NCBI RefSeq assembly: GCF_030811655.1
Contig: NZ_JAUSRE010000021.1
Span: 24,163-88,162 of the forward strand
Source: Pseudarthrobacter enclensis
GTDB lineage: Bacteria; Actinomycetota; Actinomycetes; Actinomycetales; Micrococcaceae
Direction: 5' to 3'
Length of the DNA stretch: 64,000 bases
Each line of letters opens with the position of its first letter. Positions within the stretch are counted from its first letter, which is position 1. The notes below the pieces were generated by a model that was not told where the DNA came from, did not search any database, and saw only the letters and a list, made by a program, of their open reading frames with translations. The position numbers and the translations under genes are program-made. Shown here one piece after another: positions 43,223 through 52,038 of this stretch.

Positions 43223-43635
43223 CCAAACATTCTTACAGATATCGAAATAATCCGACATCCAATAAGTATTGGACCAGCTGTAATGGCGGGTGGGATAGTG
43301 AAGAAGCCCCCTATGGAAAAGGACTCCATGACACCGCAGCATCTACCTGCCACCCGGATCGCTTCCCAATGGTTGATGCGCCTCCACAGACGCCCGCCTG
43401 CCGTACCCCGTAATGATGCTCCCCGGGGAATCGAATTCGCACGGCGCCTCGTATTCGAAACCGGTGGTGGAAGTGGGACCTGAGGCCTTGGCCGGCGTCC
43501 GCAACCCCGGCACCTTCCCAGCAAGCCCCACCAGCTACGACCTCACCCTGCCCCGGCATCGACACCTACCGCGGTGACATCCTCAACTGGCCTGCCGCCC
43601 CGGCCCCGCAAACCTGAACACGATAAGGACCTATC
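43223..43635. other. Intergenic region between the second LysR gene and the acyl-CoA dehydrogenase
   Basis: About 410 bp. The left part holds the LysR operator-like dyad. From about 43420 to 43550 one plus frame reads protein-like (PVVEVGPEALAGVRNPGTF), which may be the tail of a lost gene. It has no start, and the family could not be identified. No intact gene was seen. Confidence 0.4.
43258..43273. promoter_or_regulatory. Perfect dyad TCCAATA-AG-TATTGGA
   Basis: Seven-base arms around two bases, directly upstream of the second LysR gene. The right arm extends to GTATTGGACCA, identical to 37633-37643. It is the best candidate for the full operator of which the other TATTGGA sites are half-sites. 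Confidence 0.6.
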
Positions 43636-44838
43636 ATGACCATTACCCCCACGGGCACCGCTGCGGTCTCCGATTACTTCCGGCTCGACGACGGATTGTC
43701 GCCGGAGGAAATGGCTGTCCGTGACAAGGTTCGGGCGTTCGCCGAACAGCGGGTCCTGCCCATCATTAACGACTACTGGGAAAAGGCCGAGTTTCCCGAG
43801 GAACTGCTGCGGCCGCTGGCTGAGCTTGGCATTATCGGCACCTTCATTCAGGGCTATGGTTGCCCCGGGATGAGCCGGAAGGCCGCAGGTATGGTGGCGC
43901 GGGAGATGGCCAGGGCCGACGGCAGCATCAACACCTTCCTGGGCGTGCACTCCAATCTGTGCATGGGTGCCTTGAATATGCTCGGCAGCGACGAGCAGCG
44001 ACGGCGCTGGCTCCCTGAGATGGCCAGGCTCACAAAAACCGGTGCCTTTGCTTTGACCGAACCCGACCACGGGTCCGACTCGGTGGCCCTGGAAACCAGC
44101 GCAACCCGGGAAGGCGACACCTGGGTCATCAACGGCCACAAACGCTGGATCGGCAACGGCCACGCGGCTGATGTCATCGTGCTGTTCGCCCGCAACACAG
44201 AGGACGGCAAGGTCAATGCCTTCGTCGTCGAGAAGGACGCGAACGGCAACCACCCGGAAGGCTACGACCCCACGGTCATCACCGGCAAGATCGGCAAGCG
44301 CGCCATCCTGCAAGCCGATATCGTCATCCAGAACATGCGGATCCAGGAGACCAACCGGCTGGAGAACTGCCGGTCCTTCGCCGACGTCTCCCGCGTCCTG
44401 CAGGCCACCCGCGGCGGCGCCGCCTGGGAAGCAGTGGGCCATGCGATGGCCTGCTTCGAGATTGCCGTCGACTACGCCGCCAAACGTGAACAGTTCGGCA
44501 ACCCGATCGCCAGCTACCAGCTGGTGCAGCACCGGCTTGCCAACATGCTCAGCGAGCTGACGGCCATGCAGCTGATGTGCAACCGCATGGCTGAACTGGC
44601 TGACCAAGGCAAGCTGACCAACGCCATGGCATCCATGGTCAAAATGTCGACTTCCCAGAAGGGCAAGTGGATCTGCAACGAAGCACGGGAACTGCTTGCC
44701 GGTAACGGCCTGCTGCTGGAGAACCACGTGGCCCGCCACCTGACGGACATGGAAGTGGTGTCCACCTACGAAGGCACCGACTCAATCCAGGCACTGCTCG
44801 TAGGCCGCGACATCACCGGCATCTCAGCCTTCCGTTAA
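43636..44838 (+). CDS. Acyl-CoA dehydrogenase, glutaryl-CoA dehydrogenase-like
   Basis: The product is 400 residues. FAD-binding and fold signatures are AFALTEPDHGSDSVALETSA, GHKRWIGNGHAADV and AAKREQFGNPIASYQLVQ. The catalytic base is the glutamate in STYEGTDSIQALLVGRDITG (about E379), placed as in glutaryl-CoA and other short-chain enzymes. It would oxidise an acyl-CoA to the enoyl-CoA; decarboxylation cannot be predicted. It starts the four-gene plus-strand operon with thiolase, enoyl-CoA hydratase and hydroxyacyl-CoA dehydrogenase. Confidence 0.9.
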   Translation: MTITPTGTAAVSDYFRLDDGLSPEEMAVRDKVRAFAEQRVLPIINDYWEKAEFPEELLRPLAELGIIGTFIQGYGCPGMSRKAAGMVAREMARADGSINTFLGVHSNLCMGALNMLGSDEQRRRWLPEMARLTKTGAFALTEPDHGSDSVALETSATREGDTWVINGHKRWIGNGHAADVIVLFARNTEDGKVNAFVVEKDANGNHPEGYDPTVITGKIGKRAILQADIVIQNMRIQETNRLENCRSFADVSRVLQATRGGAAWEAVGHAMACFEIAVDYAAKREQFGNPIASYQLVQHRLANMLSELTAMQLMCNRMAELADQGKLTNAMASMVKMSTSQKGKWICNEARELLAGNGLLLENHVARHLTDMEVVSTYEGTDSIQALLVGRDITGISAFR

Positions 44839-44890
44839 TCACCCTTGCCCTGAACAGCGGCCGCACATCCACCCACCCAGGAGAATTCCC

Positions 44891-46117
44891 ATGCCCGAAG
44901 CATTCCTCATCGGCGGGGCACGAACCCCCGTCGGCCGCTACGGCGGCGCCCTGTCTTCCATCCGACCGGACGACCTCGCCGCACTCACCGTGCAGGCCGC
45001 CGTCGAACGCGCCGGCCTTGACCCGGCCCTCGTGGACGAGGTGATCCTCGGCAACGCCAACGGCGCCGGCGAGGAGAACCGCAACGTCGCACGCATGGCC
45101 TGGCTCCTGGCCGGATTCCCGGACACCGTCCCGGGCATCACCGTCAACCGCCTCTGCGCCTCCGGCCTGAGCGCCATCATCATGGCCTCCCACATGGTCA
45201 AGGCCGGCGCCGCGGACATCGTGGTCGCCGGCGGCGTCGAATCCATGTCCCGGGCCCCGTGGGTCATGGAAAAGCCGGACAGGGCCTTTGCTAAACCGGG
45301 TGCCGTCTTTGACACCTCCATCGGCTGGCGCTTCCCCAACCCCGCCTTCCAGTCCGGAGAACTCTCACATGACGGGAAGGCCACCTACTCCATGCCGGAA
45401 ACGGCCGAGGAAGTAGCCCGCGCCTTCAACATCTCACGCGAGGACGCCGACGCGTTCGCTGTCCGCTCGCATGAGCGCGCCCTCGCCGCCATTTCGGCCG
45501 GCCGCTTCGCCGACGAGATCATGCCCGTCACGGTCAAGGGCCGCAAGGGCGCCGAAACCATCGTGGACACGGACGAAGGCCCGCGCCCCGAGACCACCCG
45601 GGACGTCCTGGCCGGCCTGCGGCCCGTGGTCAGGGGCGGCAGCGTGGTCACCGCCGGCAACTCCTCGACCCTTAACGACGGCGCCTCAGCAATCATCGTC
45701 GCTTCCGAGGCCGCCGTGGAAAAGTACGGCCTGACAGCCCGCGCCCGCATTCTCGACGGCGCCTCCGCCGGCGTCGCCCAGGAAATCATGGGCATCGGGC
45801 CGGTCCCCGCCACCCGCAAAGTCCTGGAACGGACCGGCCTCACGGTGGGGGACCTGACCGCCGTCGAGCTCAACGAAGCCTTCGCCTCACAGGCGCTGGC
45901 CTGCATACGCGAGCTGAAGCTCGAACCGGACACCGTCAACAACGACGGCGGCGCCATCGCCTTGGGCCACCCGCTCGGCTCCTCCGGGTCGCGGCTGGTC
46001 ATCACCCTGCTGGGCCGGCTCGAGCGGGAAGCCTCTGAGGGCCGGAAGCTGGGGCTTGCCACGATGTGCGTCGGCGTCGGCCAGGGCACGGCGCTGCTGC
46101 TGGAGGGGCTCTCATGA
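44891..46117 (+). CDS. Acetyl-CoA acyltransferase (thiolase)
   Basis: The product is 408 residues. The acyl-accepting cysteine is C89 in NRLCASGLSAI, the histidine is in GGAIALGHPLGSSG, and the second cysteine is in TMCVGVGQG. All three catalytic residues are present. The enzyme cleaves 3-oxoacyl-CoA to acetyl-CoA and a shortened acyl-CoA, as in PaaJ/PcaF. AGGAGAA lies upstream of the ATG. Its stop overlaps the start of the next hydratase (ATGA). Confidence 0.92.
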   Translation: MPEAFLIGGARTPVGRYGGALSSIRPDDLAALTVQAAVERAGLDPALVDEVILGNANGAGEENRNVARMAWLLAGFPDTVPGITVNRLCASGLSAIIMASHMVKAGAADIVVAGGVESMSRAPWVMEKPDRAFAKPGAVFDTSIGWRFPNPAFQSGELSHDGKATYSMPETAEEVARAFNISREDADAFAVRSHERALAAISAGRFADEIMPVTVKGRKGAETIVDTDEGPRPETTRDVLAGLRPVVRGGSVVTAGNSSTLNDGASAIIVASEAAVEKYGLTARARILDGASAGVAQEIMGIGPVPATRKVLERTGLTVGDLTAVELNEAFASQALACIRELKLEPDTVNNDGGAIALGHPLGSSGSRLVITLLGRLEREASEGRKLGLATMCVGVGQGTALLLEGLS

Positions 46118-46917
46118 CGGAATTGGCGTACGAGGCCGGCACGGAGTTGGGTGCCGCGGGTTTCGAAACGCTGCGGGTTGAGGAGCGGGGGGACCGCTTG
46201 GCGGTACGGCTGCACCGTCCGGAGGTCCGCAATGCCATCGACCAGGCCATGGTGGATGACCTGCACCGGGTGTGCGCGTACCTGGAACGGACCCCGAAAA
46301 TCCTGATCCTTTCGGGCACGACGGGGAACCCGGAAACCGGAGCCAAGGGCATCTTCGCCTCCGGTGCCGACATCGCGCAGCTGCGGGAGCGGCGGCGCAA
46401 GGACGCCCTAGCCGGGATCAACTCCGGGGTTTTCGACAGGATCGCGAAACTGCCCATGCCCGTCATCGCCGCCCTGGACGGCTACGCGCTGGGCGGCGGC
46501 GCGGAACTGGCCTACGCGGCGGACTTCCGCATCGGCACGCCCGCGTTGCGGATGGGCAACCCGGAAACGAACCTCGGCATCCTCGCCGCGGCCGGTGCCA
46601 CCTGGCGGCTGAAAGAGCTGGTCGGTGAACCCGTGGCCAAGCAGATCCTGCTGGCGGGCAAAGTCCTCACCGGCGAAGAGTGCCTGGCCGTCGGCCTAAT
46701 CACGGAGCTAGTGGAGCCCGGGCAGCTTCTGGACGCGGCCCACGCCCTGGCGGATTCCATCACGGCGCAGGACCCGCTGGCCGTGCGGATCACCAAGACC
46801 GTGTTCCACGCCCCGCGGGAAGCCCACCCCGTCATCGACACCCTGGCCCAAGGCATGCTCTTCGAGTCCCAGGCAAAATTTGACCGCATGCAGGCATTCC
46901 TCGACAGGAAGAAGTAG
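46114..46917 (+). CDS. Enoyl-CoA hydratase/isomerase
   Basis: The product is 267 residues from an ATG overlapping the thiolase stop. The crotonase signatures are KGIFASGADIAQL (oxyanion hole) and LDGYALGGGAELAYAADFRI, with the first catalytic glutamate (GGAELAY) present. NPETNLGILAAAG has an Asn/Leu-Gly pattern at the second site. It should hydrate the enoyl-CoA made by the upstream dehydrogenase. It differs clearly from the other hydratase at 41376-42173. Confidence 0.9.
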   Translation: MTELAYEAGTELGAAGFETLRVEERGDRLAVRLHRPEVRNAIDQAMVDDLHRVCAYLERTPKILILSGTTGNPETGAKGIFASGADIAQLRERRRKDALAGINSGVFDRIAKLPMPVIAALDGYALGGGAELAYAADFRIGTPALRMGNPETNLGILAAAGATWRLKELVGEPVAKQILLAGKVLTGEECLAVGLITELVEPGQLLDAAHALADSITAQDPLAVRITKTVFHAPREAHPVIDTLAQGMLFESQAKFDRMQAFLDRKK

Positions 46918-46920
46918 TAA

Positions 46921-47808
46921 ATGAACAACCCAATGGCAGCCGGGCGACCCGGCCTCCCCTCCAGCTTCCCCGCCCGCGTTGGCGTCCTCGGCGGCGGCCG
47001 GATGGGCGCCGGCATCGCCCACGGTTTCCTGGTCAGCGGGGCAGAGGTTGTGGTGGTCGAGCGCGACGAAGCGTCCGCGCAGACGGCCCGCGAACGCGTG
47101 GAAGCCTCCGCGGCGAAAACCATCGAGCGCGACCCCGGGGGAGGCAACCTCGACGAGATGCTCTCCAGGCTGAGAGTCTCCGTCGACTACCAGGAATTCG
47201 CGGAGCGTCAGCTGGTGGTGGAAGCCGTCCCGGAGGATTGGGCTCTGAAGGTGGCGGCGCTGCGCAAGGTGGAGGATCACATCAGGCCCGGCACAGTCCT
47301 TGCCTCGAACACGTCCTCGCTGTCAGTATCAGGGCTGGCAGAGGAACTGGCACGCCCTCAGGACTTCCTCGGCCTGCACTTCTTCAACCCAGTACCGGCC
47401 TCCGCCCTGATCGAGGTGGTCATCGGAAAGCAGACCCGCCCCGAACTCATCGAGCAGGCGCGGGGCTGGGTGCAGGAGTTGGGGAAGACCGCCGTCGTGG
47501 TCAATGACGCCCCCGGCTTCGCCTCCTCTCGGCTGGGAGTAGCAATCGCGCTGGAAGCGATGCGCATGGTCGAAGAAGGCGTTGCCAGCGCCGAAGACAT
47601 TGACAACGCCATGGTCCTTGGCTACAAACACCCCACCGGGCCACTGCGCACCACCGACATCGTGGGCCTGGACGTGCGGCTGGGCATCGCCACGTACCTC
47701 CACGAAACGCTGGGTGAGAGGTTCGCCCCGCCGCAAATCCTCCGCGACAAAGTGGCCCGCGGCGAGCACGGCCGCAAGACCGGCAGGGGTTTCTTCGACT
47801 GGAATTGA
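46921..47808 (+). CDS. 3-hydroxyacyl-CoA dehydrogenase (3-hydroxybutyryl-CoA type)
   Basis: The product is 295 residues. The NAD-binding loop is VGVLGGGRMGAGIAHGFL. The active-site histidine is in FLGLHFFNPVPASALIEVV, preceded by LASNTSSLSVSGLA, and NDAPGFASSRLGVA marks the domain border. PTGPLRTTDIVGLDVRLGIA is in the C-terminal domain. It oxidises 3-hydroxyacyl-CoA, as PaaH or Hbd does. It starts 3 bp after the hydratase stop and closes the operon. Confidence 0.92.
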   Translation: MNNPMAAGRPGLPSSFPARVGVLGGGRMGAGIAHGFLVSGAEVVVVERDEASAQTARERVEASAAKTIERDPGGGNLDEMLSRLRVSVDYQEFAERQLVVEAVPEDWALKVAALRKVEDHIRPGTVLASNTSSLSVSGLAEELARPQDFLGLHFFNPVPASALIEVVIGKQTRPELIEQARGWVQELGKTAVVVNDAPGFASSRLGVAIALEAMRMVEEGVASAEDIDNAMVLGYKHPTGPLRTTDIVGLDVRLGIATYLHETLGERFAPPQILRDKVARGEHGRKTGRGFFDWN

Positions 47809-48816
47809 CCGGAGCAGCGTCCTTCGTATGTCCTTCTCCCCGCCAGGCTCATTCACGATCGATGGCGGCGTCCGGTAGTGCTCCGCCTCAAGGATCGCTT
47901 TTCCGACGTCGCCGTTCAGCCCCGCAGGTACGTGTTCGTATATCGGATCGCTCCGACGTGCTGGGCGCGTCGGATGAGCGGCCGAACTCCGGGGAAGCTT
48001 TCTTTAGGTCAGGCCTTAGCTTGGCTCCTACCCGTGGGCCGTCTGAGCGCAGGAAGGGAAGTCAGATTTCTGGTCTTAGAGGGCCCGCGTTGGCGTGTTG
48101 CGTCCACGGCAGAGGCATCCGGTGCCCGCGATCGTGGGGTCGGATGGGGCGCCGGGGGGCCGACCGAGGGAGGAGCGACGTGCGCGCAAAAGATTCAGGG
48201 CGGACTCCCGAACCGGGTGATAAGAACTTCGATTACCAGTCGCTCGGTGCGTGGGGCAGGGAGTGGCTAGTCGGTCTTACAAGTCAGGCCGAGTATCTGA
48301 CAGGCGCCCTTCATTGCGTCGCTGTCGTGGTGAAATCCCTCGGGCCTGATGTGCCGAAGCTTTGGGCCGAGGGGCCCGTCGTCGGGCCGTTCGAAGAGTG
48401 CTGCAGCTCTGTGGTCTCGTAGATTCCGTGCGGCCGTTGCTTAGGTGACTTAATGCGGTCGGGCGTCTTTCAAGGCTGCGGCGTCGAGATCCGCCTGGCC
48501 GAGTCGGAGAGCCATGCCGATGACGTGCGGATACAGGACCATGATGGAGCCGGAGTCCGTGACGGCACGGTGGTGCCGGTCAGTACGGCTGTGGTCGCAG
48601 CGCGGGCGTCACGCCATTCGCTGGCGACTTGGCCGGGCGGCACGGTAGGGTGCAGCACTGCGTCTTCATTGTCTTCAAGGATCTCGTGCAGCTCCATGGC
48701 GGGAGGTCCTACGCGCCGCAAATTCGATGTCAGCGGGGGAGAACCGGTCTTTCCGGTAGTTCCGCCGGATCTTCCATAAGGGATCGTGGTGGAGGTTTGG
48801 CGGTTCCCAGAGCAGG
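47809..48816. other. One-kilobase region without a convincing intact gene
   Basis: Several frames are open for 100-200 codons but look like GC-driven noise. One plus frame near 48190-48420 (GDKNFDYQSLGAWGREWL) may be a remnant. A broken minus-strand coding segment at 48450-48697 is listed separately. This looks like a scar between two catabolic modules. Confidence 0.4.
48450..48697 (-). pseudogene. Frameshifted gene remnant of unknown family
   Basis: A minus-strand frame starting MELHEILEDNEDAVLHPTVP is followed, in a different frame, by MVLYPHVIGMALRLGQADLD and a stop at 48450-48452. Both parts read like real protein, so one gene with a frameshift is likely. I cannot assign it to a family. 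Confidence 0.3.
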
Positions 48817-49782
48817 TTAGAGCCCGGGGGCCTCGCCGAGGTCTGCACGGAGCTGCGACAAGCGTGCATAGGCGTTGTCCCGGTAGGCCAGGAGCGCTGC
48901 CTGGTCCGGGGTGTCGATGTCTAGGAAACCGTGCCCCCTCTTCAGCCCAAGGTTTCCGCCCTTGACCGTCGCGGTAAGCGCCTCCGGGGCGGAGAAACGA
49001 TCGCCATACGCTTTTTCGAGGGTGCGGTACGCGGATTCGTAAACGTCGAGTCCGGCCATATCTCCGATAGCGAAGGGACCGAAGAGCGCGAGGCGGAATC
49101 CGAATGTGTTGCTCACAACAGCGTCAATCTGCTCGGGCGTGGCGATGCCGTCGTCAACGATCCGGACTGCTTCCTTGTAGAGGGCGAACTGGAGCCGGTT
49201 GGCGACGAATCCTGGCGTGTCGGCCACCCGGGCCGGTGTCTTGCCCAGGCTACGAACGAGCTCCTCGGCGAGGTCAACGACATCGGGGGCGGTGTGCGGG
49301 CCGGGTATGAGTTCAACCCCCGGGATGAAGGGGGCAGGATTCATCCAGTGCACGCCGAGGAACCGCTCCGGACCGACAACCGATAAGGCAAGTTCTCCGA
49401 TGGGGATGGCGGAGGTGTTAGAGGCGATGACCGCTGTGGGCGGTGCGGCCGCCGAGATCCTGCGGAGGATACCGGACTTCAATGCCGGTTCTTCGGGAAC
49501 CGCTTCGGCGATGTAGTCCGCCGCGGCCACGGCTTCTTCTATGCTCTCCGCAGCGGCAAAGTTTCCTTCGATGACCTCGGAGGCCCCTTCCGGAAACAAT
49601 CCGCGGGCCTCGAACCCCCGAGCCTGTTCAACGAGCCTGAAGCGTGCGCGTTCGGCCGTCTCGCCGTCGACGTCCCCAAGCGCGACTTTGCAGCCATGCA
49701 TCGCCAGAACTTGGGCGATTCCCCCGCCCATGTAGCCCGAGCCGACAACGGCCGCGCTTGTAATGATGTCGATGCTTGTCAT
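48817..49782 (-). CDS. 3-hydroxyacyl-CoA dehydrogenase, second copy
   Basis: The product is 321 residues from ATG 49782 with AGGAG eight bases upstream; a longer frame to 49899 has no ribosome site and runs into the SDR remnant. Signatures are AVVGSGYMGGGIAQVLAM for NAD, IASNTSAIPIGELA, and FLGVHWMNPAPFIPGVELI for the active-site histidine. Its HWMNP in place of HFFNP sets it apart from the first copy at 46921-47808. The two are therefore different subfamilies and probably act on different intermediates. Confidence 0.9.
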   Translation of the reverse strand: MTSIDIITSAAVVGSGYMGGGIAQVLAMHGCKVALGDVDGETAERARFRLVEQARGFEARGLFPEGASEVIEGNFAAAESIEEAVAAADYIAEAVPEEPALKSGILRRISAAAPPTAVIASNTSAIPIGELALSVVGPERFLGVHWMNPAPFIPGVELIPGPHTAPDVVDLAEELVRSLGKTPARVADTPGFVANRLQFALYKEAVRIVDDGIATPEQIDAVVSNTFGFRLALFGPFAIGDMAGLDVYESAYRTLEKAYGDRFSAPEALTATVKGGNLGLKRGHGFLDIDTPDQAALLAYRDNAYARLSQLRADLGEAPGL

Positions 49783-49834
49783 GAAGATACTCCTGGAAAG
49801 ATAGTTCGGGGCAGATCGGATGGACCGCATCGGT

Positions 49835-49920
49835 TTAACGGATGGTGTAGCCTCCGTCGAGGGCCAGCGGGGGGCCGGTGATAATGGAGGCGGGGTCAAT
49901 GGTCACCTCGCCCGGCCGGG
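49835..49920 (-). pseudogene. C-terminal fragment of an SDR gene
   Basis: The minus strand reads DPASIITGPPLALDGGYTIR followed by a stop at 49835-49837, which is the standard end of an SDR (ITG..L.LDGGY). The rest of the gene is missing. The fragment sits between two intact genes and marks a deletion or rearrangement. Confidence 0.6.
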
Positions 49921-49967
49921 TCGCAGCGTTTGGACGCCGAAGCTGTTCCCGTGGCCGTCTGGTACCG

Positions 49968-50945
49968 CTAGAACGTAAGCAGGACTTTGCCGATATGGGT
50001 GCCCGAGTCGAAGTAGCTGTGAGCGGCGGTCACCTCGGCGAGGGGAAAGGTTTTGCTTACGGGCACTTTCACCGTACCTGCAGCCACCAGCGGCCAGACG
50101 TGCTCGGCCAAAGCCGTCATGATGGCCGTTTTCTCTTCCACTGGCCTCGGTCGCAGCAGCGTGCCGATCACGCTGGCACGCTTGGTCATCAGTAAGCGGA
50201 TGTCGAATTCGGTCTTGTTTCCGCCTTGCAGCCCAATGATGACAAGTCTGCCGGAGAAGTTAAGGGCGTCGATATTGCGGGACAGGTACTCTGCACCGAC
50301 CACGTCGAGAATGACATCGGCGCCCCGTCCGGCCGTAGCTTTTTTGGTCTCAGCCACAAAATCCTGTTCTTTGTAGTTGATCAGGATGTCGGCGCCCAGG
50401 TCCGCGGCCGCGTCCAGCTTTTCCTGCGATCCTGCCGTGACGGCTACGGTGCCTCCGAATGCCTTGACCAGTTGAATGGCGCTGGTTCCTACGCCGCCTG
50501 CTCCGCCATGGATCAGTACTGTCTCACCACGAACGAGCCGCGCCGACATAAAGAGGTTGGAATATACGGTGGCCATTGTTTCTGGAAGGGCTGCGGCGCT
50601 CACAAGGTCTATTCCGCCCGGCACTTTCAGCACCTGGCCTGCAGGAACGGCGACGTGCTCCGCATAGCCGCCGCCGATGAGGAGTGCTACAACTTCATCG
50701 CCCGGGGAAAACTGTGAGACTCCATCCCCGAGAGCCGAGATCGTGCCGGAGACTTCCAGGCCGAGGACATCGCTGGCCCCGGCGGGCAGCTTGTAGTTGC
50801 CTTCGCGCTGTAGTGTGTCGGCGCGGTTGAGTCCGGCGGCGGCCACGTCGATGAGCACTTCGCCGGGGGCAGGAACGGGAATGGGGACCTCGTCAATTTC
50901 AAGTACTTCCGGACCTCCCGGTTTACTTGCGCGCACTGCCCTCAT
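49968..50945 (-). CDS. NAD(P)H-quinone oxidoreductase-like MDR protein
   Basis: The product is 325 residues. It is a zinc-free medium-chain dehydrogenase: AGLNRADTLQREGNY near the N-terminus, LIHGGAGGVGTSAIQLVKAFG for NADP(H) and ILDVVGAEYLSRN later. It matches the QOR/PIG3 group that reduces quinones or enals. The catalytic zinc cysteines are absent. Its role here may be reduction of an alpha,beta-unsaturated ketone; that is inference. The SDR gene upstream starts at 51711 on the same strand, so the two are probably cotranscribed. Confidence 0.88.
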   Translation of the reverse strand: MRAVRASKPGGPEVLEIDEVPIPVPAPGEVLIDVAAAGLNRADTLQREGNYKLPAGASDVLGLEVSGTISALGDGVSQFSPGDEVVALLIGGGYAEHVAVPAGQVLKVPGGIDLVSAAALPETMATVYSNLFMSARLVRGETVLIHGGAGGVGTSAIQLVKAFGGTVAVTAGSQEKLDAAADLGADILINYKEQDFVAETKKATAGRGADVILDVVGAEYLSRNIDALNFSGRLVIIGLQGGNKTEFDIRLLMTKRASVIGTLLRPRPVEEKTAIMTALAEHVWPLVAAGTVKVPVSKTFPLAEVTAAHSYFDSGTHIGKVLLTF

Positions 50946-51012
50946 TTAAACCTCCAGCAGGGCGACCTGCAAAGCGTTGTGTTGTTGGATTTTGGGCCTT
51001 GGGGGAAGGGCG

Positions 51013-51711
51013 TCAGATTCCCGCACTGCCCACCGTCTTTCCCCCGCACACATACAATGTTTGCCCAGTAACAAATCCGGATCGATCGTCGAGGAAATGA
51101 AGCACGCTGTGGGCGATGTCTTCGGGCTCCCCCATCCGCTGCACCGGGATGGAATCGATGATCGCGCGCGTGCCAGGCGCCCCTGGCGGGTTTGCCGCCT
51201 CGAACATCGCAGTCCGGATTGGTCCAGGGCCGATTGCGTTGACGGTTACGCCGTGTTTGCCTAGTTCCAGGGCCCAGGTTCTGGTTAGCCCCAGCAGTGC
51301 CGCCTTCGATGAGGCGTATGCTGTTCTGCCTTCCTTCCCTAAAGCCGCCCGGGAAGAAATGTTGACCACGCGTCCGAATCCGCGGTCCTTCATGCCCGGA
51401 AGAACAGCTTGCAGGCACTGAACCGCTGATCGCACGTTGACTGACCAGGTTAGTTCCAGGTCCTCCGGGCTGACTGTTTCGATGGAAGCGACTCTTATCA
51501 TTCCGACGTTGTTGACCAGGCGGTGGATCGGTCCGGCATCCAAAGCCTGTTGCAGCGCCACGGCGGTGGCCTCGATGTCCGATAGGTCGGCTCTGAGGCC
51601 TGAGCCCACACGGTCAATGACGACAGGTTCGTAGCCCTCCTTGAGGCAGCGGTCAACGATTGCTGCCCCGATTCCGGCCGCTCCGCCCGTGACCAGTACG
51701 CGTTCTTTCAT
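51013..51711 (-). CDS. SDR oxidoreductase
   Basis: The product is 232 residues from ATG 51711 (MKERVLVTGGAAGIGAAIVD); an upstream ATG at 51771 is less likely. NAD(P) motif TGGAAGIG, VNNVGMIRVAS, catalytic serine in NISSRAALG and YASSKAA are all present. The enzyme probably oxidises a secondary alcohol to a ketone or the reverse. It lies 67 bp before the quinone oxidoreductase on the same strand and diverges from the tct genes. Confidence 0.86.
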   Translation of the reverse strand: MKERVLVTGGAAGIGAAIVDRCLKEGYEPVVIDRVGSGLRADLSDIEATAVALQQALDAGPIHRLVNNVGMIRVASIETVSPEDLELTWSVNVRSAVQCLQAVLPGMKDRGFGRVVNISSRAALGKEGRTAYASSKAALLGLTRTWALELGKHGVTVNAIGPGPIRTAMFEAANPPGAPGTRAIIDSIPVQRMGEPEDIAHSVLHFLDDRSGFVTGQTLYVCGGKTVGSAGI

Positions 51712-51900
51712 GTATTCCGTCCTGACTTCGATGATGAGCCCTAAAACGCGGTTCCCCTCGGATTTCGACATCCTGAGAGCGTGGTCCGGTTCAGAGATCC
51801 AGTTAAGCAGAGGGCAGTCATGATGGCAATGGTGGGGGAATCTGAGTCAGTTCTTCCGCCTCTCTGCCGAAGGAAGAGGAAGTTTCAAGGTTGCCAACTC

Positions 51901-51927
51901 TCACACACTACATATGCATAGGTGTGA
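51901..51927. promoter_or_regulatory. TCACAC-N15-GTGTGA dyad upstream of tctC
   Basis: TCACAC (51901-51906) and GTGTGA (51922-51927) flank a centre containing TATGCATA (51913-51920). It lies about 110 bp before the tctC start and is a candidate operator for control of the transporter. Confidence 0.4.
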
Positions 51928-52038
51928 CTTGACTTACATCCAATCGGTCCCCTAACCTCAGAGAAACGGAAGTTTTGATAGCGCACTTCTACTAGTTATC
52001 AAGTAAGCAACGAAGCTCACGCCGCGACTGGAGACCTC

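Noticed and set aside
43543..44739. 398-codon minus-strand frame opposite the acyl-CoA dehydrogenase
   Set aside because: The plus strand has a full, motif-bearing acyl-CoA dehydrogenase. The antisense frame is Gly/Val/His-rich and has no recognisable fold.
47878..48270. 130-codon plus frame in the 1-kb gap
   Set aside because: No start signal, no recognisable motif, and overlapping frames are equally open. It looks like noise or a scar.
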